Shown: positions 58,148 through 64,000 of the stretch, one piece after another
How the letters are laid out: the number at the start of each line of letters is the position of its first letter
Position numbering within the stretch: the first letter of the stretch is position 1
Assembly: GCA_038373885.1 (NCBI GenBank)
Contig: JAWZYV010019552.1
Location: forward strand, 372,001 to 436,000
Length of the DNA stretch: 64,000 bases
Reading direction: 5' to 3'
Source of the DNA: Cheiracanthium punctorium
Lineage: Eukaryota > Arthropoda > Arachnida > Araneae > Cheiracanthiidae
Program-made: the position numbers and the translations under genes
The notes under the pieces: model-generated
What the model saw: the letters and a program-made list of their open reading frames with translations, nothing else
What the model was told of the DNA's origin: nothing
The model's database searches: none

Positions 58148-61100
58148 ACACCACCCCCCAACCCACACCACCCCAACACCACCAACACACACCCCCAACA
58201 ACCCACACACCCCACCACAACCACCCCACCACACACAACACAACACCCACCCAACCCACCCACCAACCACCCCACCCACCACAACACCCACCACCACCCA
58301 ACCCCACCACACACAACACCCCAACCACCCAACCCACACACACCCACCCCACACCCCCCAACACCCACACCACCCAACACCCACAACACCACACCCACAC
58401 CCACACCCCCCCAACACAACCACCCAACACCCCCCCCACACCCACCCCCACCACCCACCACAACACACCCCACCAACCCCAACCACACACACCACACCCC
58501 CACCCACCACCACACCCCACACACCAACCCCCACCCCCCCACCACCCCACACCCACAACAACCCACCCACAACCACACCACACCCCCACCACCCACCACC
58601 ACCACCACCACACCACCCCAAAACACCCACACACCCACCACCCCACCACACCCAACCAAACCCACCCCACACCCAACCACCCCCACAACACCACACCCCC
58701 CACCACACCACACCCCCAACACCCCCACACCACACCCACACCACCCCCCAACCACCACACCCCCACACCACCCCACCAACCAACCCACAAACCACCCACC
58801 CAACCACCAACCCCACCCCCCACCCCACAACCCCCACACCCACACCCAACCACACCCACCAACACAACCCCCACACACCACCACAACCACACCCCACCCA
58901 CCCCCCCAACCCACACCCACCACACCCACACCCACCACCCAACCCCACCACCCACCCACAAACCACCCACCCCAACCACCACCAACACCAACCACCCAAC
59001 AACCCCACCCACCAACCCCCACCACACCCCCACCACAACCCCACACCCAACCCCCACACACCACACCACAACCACCCCACCAAACCCCCCACAACACACC
59101 AACCCACACACCCACCACCCCCCCCACACCACAACCCCCCACCACCACCCACCAACACCCACCCAACACCACCCAACACCCCAACCACAACAACCACACA
59201 CAACCCCCACACCACCCCACCAAACACCACACCCCCACCCCACCAACCACACCCACCCCACCAAACCCACCACCCCAAACCACCCACACCACCACCCAAC
59301 AACACCCCACCAACACCCCCCCACCAACCCCACCACCCACCCCCCACACCCACCACACAACCCAAAACCACACCCCCACCCCACACAAACCCACCCACAC
59401 CCCACACCACCCCCACCACCAACCACCACACAACCACACCCCACCAAACACCCACCACACCACACCCCACCACAACACACCCACCCCACCACCAAACACA
59501 CCCACAACCACCCACACACCCACACAACCCCCACCACACCCCAACACAACCCACCACCCCAACACCAACCCCCACCACCCCCACACCACCCCCCCACCAC
59601 ACCACCCCACACCCACCCCCCCCAACACCCAACCACCCACACCACAACCACCCCAACACCCCCACCACCACAACCCCACCCCACACACCCACACCCCCAC
59701 CAACACCACAACCACACCCCCCCACACCACACCAACCCCACAACACACCCACAACACACCACCACCCCACCACACCCCCAACCAAACACCACAACCACAA
59801 CCCCCACACACCACCCAACACACCACACCCACCCAACCCCAAACCACCCACCAAACCACCACCCCCCACCAACACACCCCCAACACACACACCCCACACC
59901 CACAACCCCCCACACCCCCCCCACACCCCCACAACCACCACACCCCACACACAACACCCCCACCCACACCACACCAACCCCACCCACCACACCCCCCACC
60001 CCCCACCACCCACCACACACCACACCCACCACACCCACCCACCACCCACACCCCCACCCCACAACCCCCACCCAACCCACCACACACCCACCAACACACC
60101 ACCCACCCCACCCCAACCCACACACCCCACCACACCACCCCCAACCCCACACCCACCCAACACCACCCCCACACCCCCACACCCAACCCACACCCCACAC
60201 CACCCCCACCACAACCCACACCCCACAACACCCCCCCCACCCCACAACACCACAACCACCCAACCCACACCCCCCACACCAACACACCCCAACCCCACAC
60301 CACCCCCACACCCCACCCAACCCACCCACCCCACCCACAACACCACACCCCACCCAAAACCACCCCCCACCCACACCCCACCCACCCACACCCCCACACA
60401 CCCAACCCCCACCCCACCCACCCACAACCCCCACCAACCCCACCCACACACCCCAACCACACCCACAACCACCCACCCCACACCCACCACCCCCCCACAA
60501 CCACAACCCAAACACAACCACCACCAACACCCACACAACCACCCACCCCACCACCCACACCACCCCACCCAACCACAACAACACCACCACCCCCAACAAC
60601 CCACACAACCCACCCACCCCACCCCAAACACCCCACCACACACCCACCCCAACACCACCAACACACCCCACACCCACAACACCCCCCACCAACCCACCAC
60701 CACACCCCACACCCACCCAACACCCCCACCACCCCCCCACAACAACCACCACACACCCACCAACCCCACCCAACACCCCCCAACACCCCACAACCCACCA
60801 CACCACCCCACACCCACCCCCACCCCCAACACAACACCCCCACCCACCCACACCCCACCAACACCACCCCACACCACACAACCCCACCACACCAAACCCA
60901 CACCCCACCACAACCCACCCCACAACCCCCACCCAACACCACAACCACACCCCCACCCAAACACCCACCACCCCCACCACACCCCCACACCCCAACCCAC
61001 CCCCCACCACCCCCAACCCCACCCCACCCAACACACCACAACACCACACAACACCCCACCCACCCAACCACCCACAACCCACCACACCCACACCACCCCA

Positions 61101-64000
61101 CCCACCCCACACCACCAACCCCACACCCCCCACCAACCACCACAACCCCACCACAACCCAACAACCACACCCACCACACACCCCCAACACCCACCACACA
61201 CCCACCCACCCCACCACACACCACAACCCCCCACCACCCCACCCACACACCCCCACCCACCCACCCCACAACCACACCACCCAACCCCACAAACCCCACC
61301 CACCCCACCCACCCACCCACCACCCACAACACCCCACCACACCCACCCAAACCACCCAACCCACACCCCACCCCACAACCCACCCCCAACACCACCACAC
61401 CACCACCCACCCACACACAACCCACACCACCACCACAACACCCCCCCAACCCACCCACACCCAACACCCACACCCCACCCCACCAACCCACACACCCCCA
61501 CACCAACCACCCACCCCCCAACACCACACACCACCAACAACCACAACCCACCCACCAACACCCACCCCCAACCCACCCCACCCCACACCCAACACACCAC
61601 CACCCACCCACCCACACACCCACAACCCCCAACACCCCACCACCCACACACCAACACCCACCCCCACCACACACCCACCCCCCCACAACACCACACCCAA
61701 CACACCACCCCACACACACCCCCACCCACCAACACCCCACCCCACACCCAACCACCCCCACCAAACCCCACCACAACACCCACCCACCCAACCACCACAC
61801 ACCCAACCCCACCCACAACCAACCCCACCAAACACCCCAACCACACCCCACACCCCCCCACCCACAACAACCCACCACCCCCAACACCACCAACACCCCA
61901 CCAACCCACCCCCACCACCAACCCACAACACAACCCCCACACCACACAACCCCACCCCCACCACCCACAACCCCACCAACCAAACCCACCCACCAACCAC
62001 ACCACCCACCCACACCCAACCAACCCCCACCAACCCCACCACCCAACACCCACCCAACACCCCACCACCCCACCCACCCCACCAAACCACCAACCCCACC
62101 CACCCCACACCCACCCCCACACCAACCACACCCACCCCCCACAACACCCACCACACCCCCAACCACACACCCACACCCCACACCCCACACCCCCACCCAA
62201 ACACCAACACCACAACCACCCCCAACACCCACCCACACACCCACACCCACACACCCAACCACCCCACCAACCCAACACACCACACCCACCCACACCCCCA
62301 CACCCCCACAACCACCCAACCACCCCACCAACACCCACCACCCCCACAACCCACACACCACCCACCACAACACACCCACCACACCACCCCACACACCCCA
62401 CAACCACCCACACCACCACAACCCCCCCAACCCACACACCACACCCCCACACCCACAACCACAACCAACCCCACACCACCACCCCACACCCCCCACCACA
62501 CCCCCACCCCACCCACCACAACACACACCCCAACCCCCCCACCAACCCCACCAACACCACCCCCACAACCACACCCAACCACCCCACCAACCCACCCCCC
62601 AACCCACCACACCCACCCCCCACACCACAACCACCACCCCACCACCAACCCCACCCACAAACCCCCAACACCACCACCCACACCCACCACACCACACCCC
62701 ACCCAAACCCACCCACACCCACCACAACACACCACCCCAACCCACCCCACCCACAACAACCCACACCCACACCCCCCCACCACCCAACCCCCCACCCCAC
62801 CACACCCACCCACCCCAACCACACCCACACCACCCCCAACCCAACACCCCACCACAACCCACCCCCCACACCCACCCCCCACACCCACCCACACAACCAC
62901 ACCACCCCCCACCACCCACCACCCAACACCACCCACACCCACCAACCCACCCCCACACACCCCCACCCACCCACACCCCACAACACCCCCACCCCCACAC
63001 CACCCCACACACACCACCCCCACACCCCCCACCAACACCAACCCCCACCACAACACCCACCCCCCACACCACACCACCACACCCCACCCCCCCCAACCAC
63101 AACCACCACACCCCACCACCCCCACACCACCCACACCCACACCACACCCCCCACCCCCCACACCCCACAACCCACCACCCCCAACACACCCACAACACAC
63201 ACCCACCCCACCACCCCACCACCCCAACCCACACAACCCCCACCACCCCACACACCCACAACCCACCCCCACAAACCCACACCCCACCCAACACCCACCA
63301 CCCCCCCACACCACAACCCACCACACCACCCCACAACCCCAACCACAACCCACCCCCACACACCACCACCACCCACCACACCCCCACCACAACCACCCCC
63401 ACCACCCACACCAACCACAACACCCACCAACCCCACCACACCACCCCACCCCACAACCACCCCACCACAACCACACCCCCACAACCCACCAACCACCACC
63501 CCACACACCAACCACCCAACACACACCACCCCAACACCCACCCCAACCCCACACCAACCCCCCAACCCCCCCACAACCACACACCCCAACACCACCCACA
63601 CCCCCACCCACAAACCACCCAACCCCACCCCCACAAACACACCCACCCAACACCACACCCAACCCCACACACCCACCAACACACACCCACCACCCACCAA
63701 CAACCACAACCCACACCCCACCCACACACCACCACCCCACCCACCAACCCACCAACACCAACCCACCCCACACCCACAAACCACCAACCCCCACCACCCA
63801 ACACCACAACCCAACACCCCACCACACCCCACCCCAACACCACCCCACCACCCACAACCCCCCACCCCACCACCCACCACACACCCACCAACCACCAACC
63901 AACCCCCACCACACCCCAACACCCACACCCACACAACCCCACACCCACCCCACACCCACACCACAACCCCACCCAACACACACCACCCACCCACCCCCAC
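58148..64000. other. 5.85-kb tract of only A and C (probable artefact)
   Basis: Every base from 58148 to the window end is A or C on the + strand, with C more common. Runs of A are short while C runs reach about eight. No tandem period is visible, and it is not a telomeric CCTAA repeat. Because the minus strand is only G and T, no stop codon can occur, so three overlapping frames of 1948-1980 codons arise automatically. They use only G, V, W, C, L and F beyond their last few dozen residues and are not genes. A base-calling or assembly failure is the simplest reading. Confidence 0.9.

Noticed and set aside
58048..64000. Three overlapping minus-strand open frames of ~1950-1980 codons
   Set aside because: Stop codons need an A, which is absent from a G/T-only strand, so all three frames stay open automatically. 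Residues are limited to G, V, W, C, L and F, and all three frames look alike.
58148..64000. Telomere or satellite at a contig end
   Set aside because: No CCTAA/CCCTAA or other period is visible, and T is entirely absent.

Overview
The window looks like gene-poor, AT-rich repeat DNA from a metazoan, most likely an arthropod (possibly a chelicerate). The basis is the mix of Tc1, hAT, piggyBac-like and pogo-like elements, tRNA-derived SINEs and LINE endonuclease remnants. The organism is an inference. I found one intact protein-coding gene, a Tc1-type transposase at 40688-41716 (-), and no host gene I can support.

Layout. 1-1260 is a ~121-bp satellite. 1270-7990 alternates two tandem-monomer families (~150 bp and ~170 bp) in a segmentally repeated pattern, interrupted by a hAT element (3364-4093) with a second element nested inside it, and by a 78-bp palindromic insertion (5348-5425). 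8071-9384 is mostly unassigned. 9385-10570 holds a decayed AP-endonuclease domain of LINE type, invaded by a SINE and a hAT-type MITE. A recent tandem duplication of ~2.1 kb (10235-12347 and 12352-14460) follows. 15-28 kb is a patchwork of small DNA transposons (hAT, piggyBac-like, pogo-like, TA-flanked), a possible solo LTR, a hammerhead-like motif, two copies of an unusual element with ACTTTCCG ends, and a second endonuclease remnant. 29-54 kb is an old, diverged tandem repeat landscape with a ~1.65-kb period best seen at 48-54 kb. It is invaded by two more ACTTTCCG elements, MITEs, SINEs and the intact Tc1 element (40460-41966).

54.5-57.8 kb is unassigned and contains a 51-base poly-G run. 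From about 57.9 kb the + strand loses G (last G at 57936) and then T (last T at 58147). 58148-64000 contains only A and C, with no tandem period that I can see. I think this is most likely a sequencing or assembly artefact. The three giant open frames on its G/T-only minus strand are a consequence of composition, because stop codons need an A.

The elements do not form a pathway. The story is successive insertion: nested copies, 8-bp, TA and TTAA target duplications, and paralogous empty sites allow relative ordering of events. The intact Tc1 copy with perfect 27-bp terminal repeats is probably among the youngest insertions.
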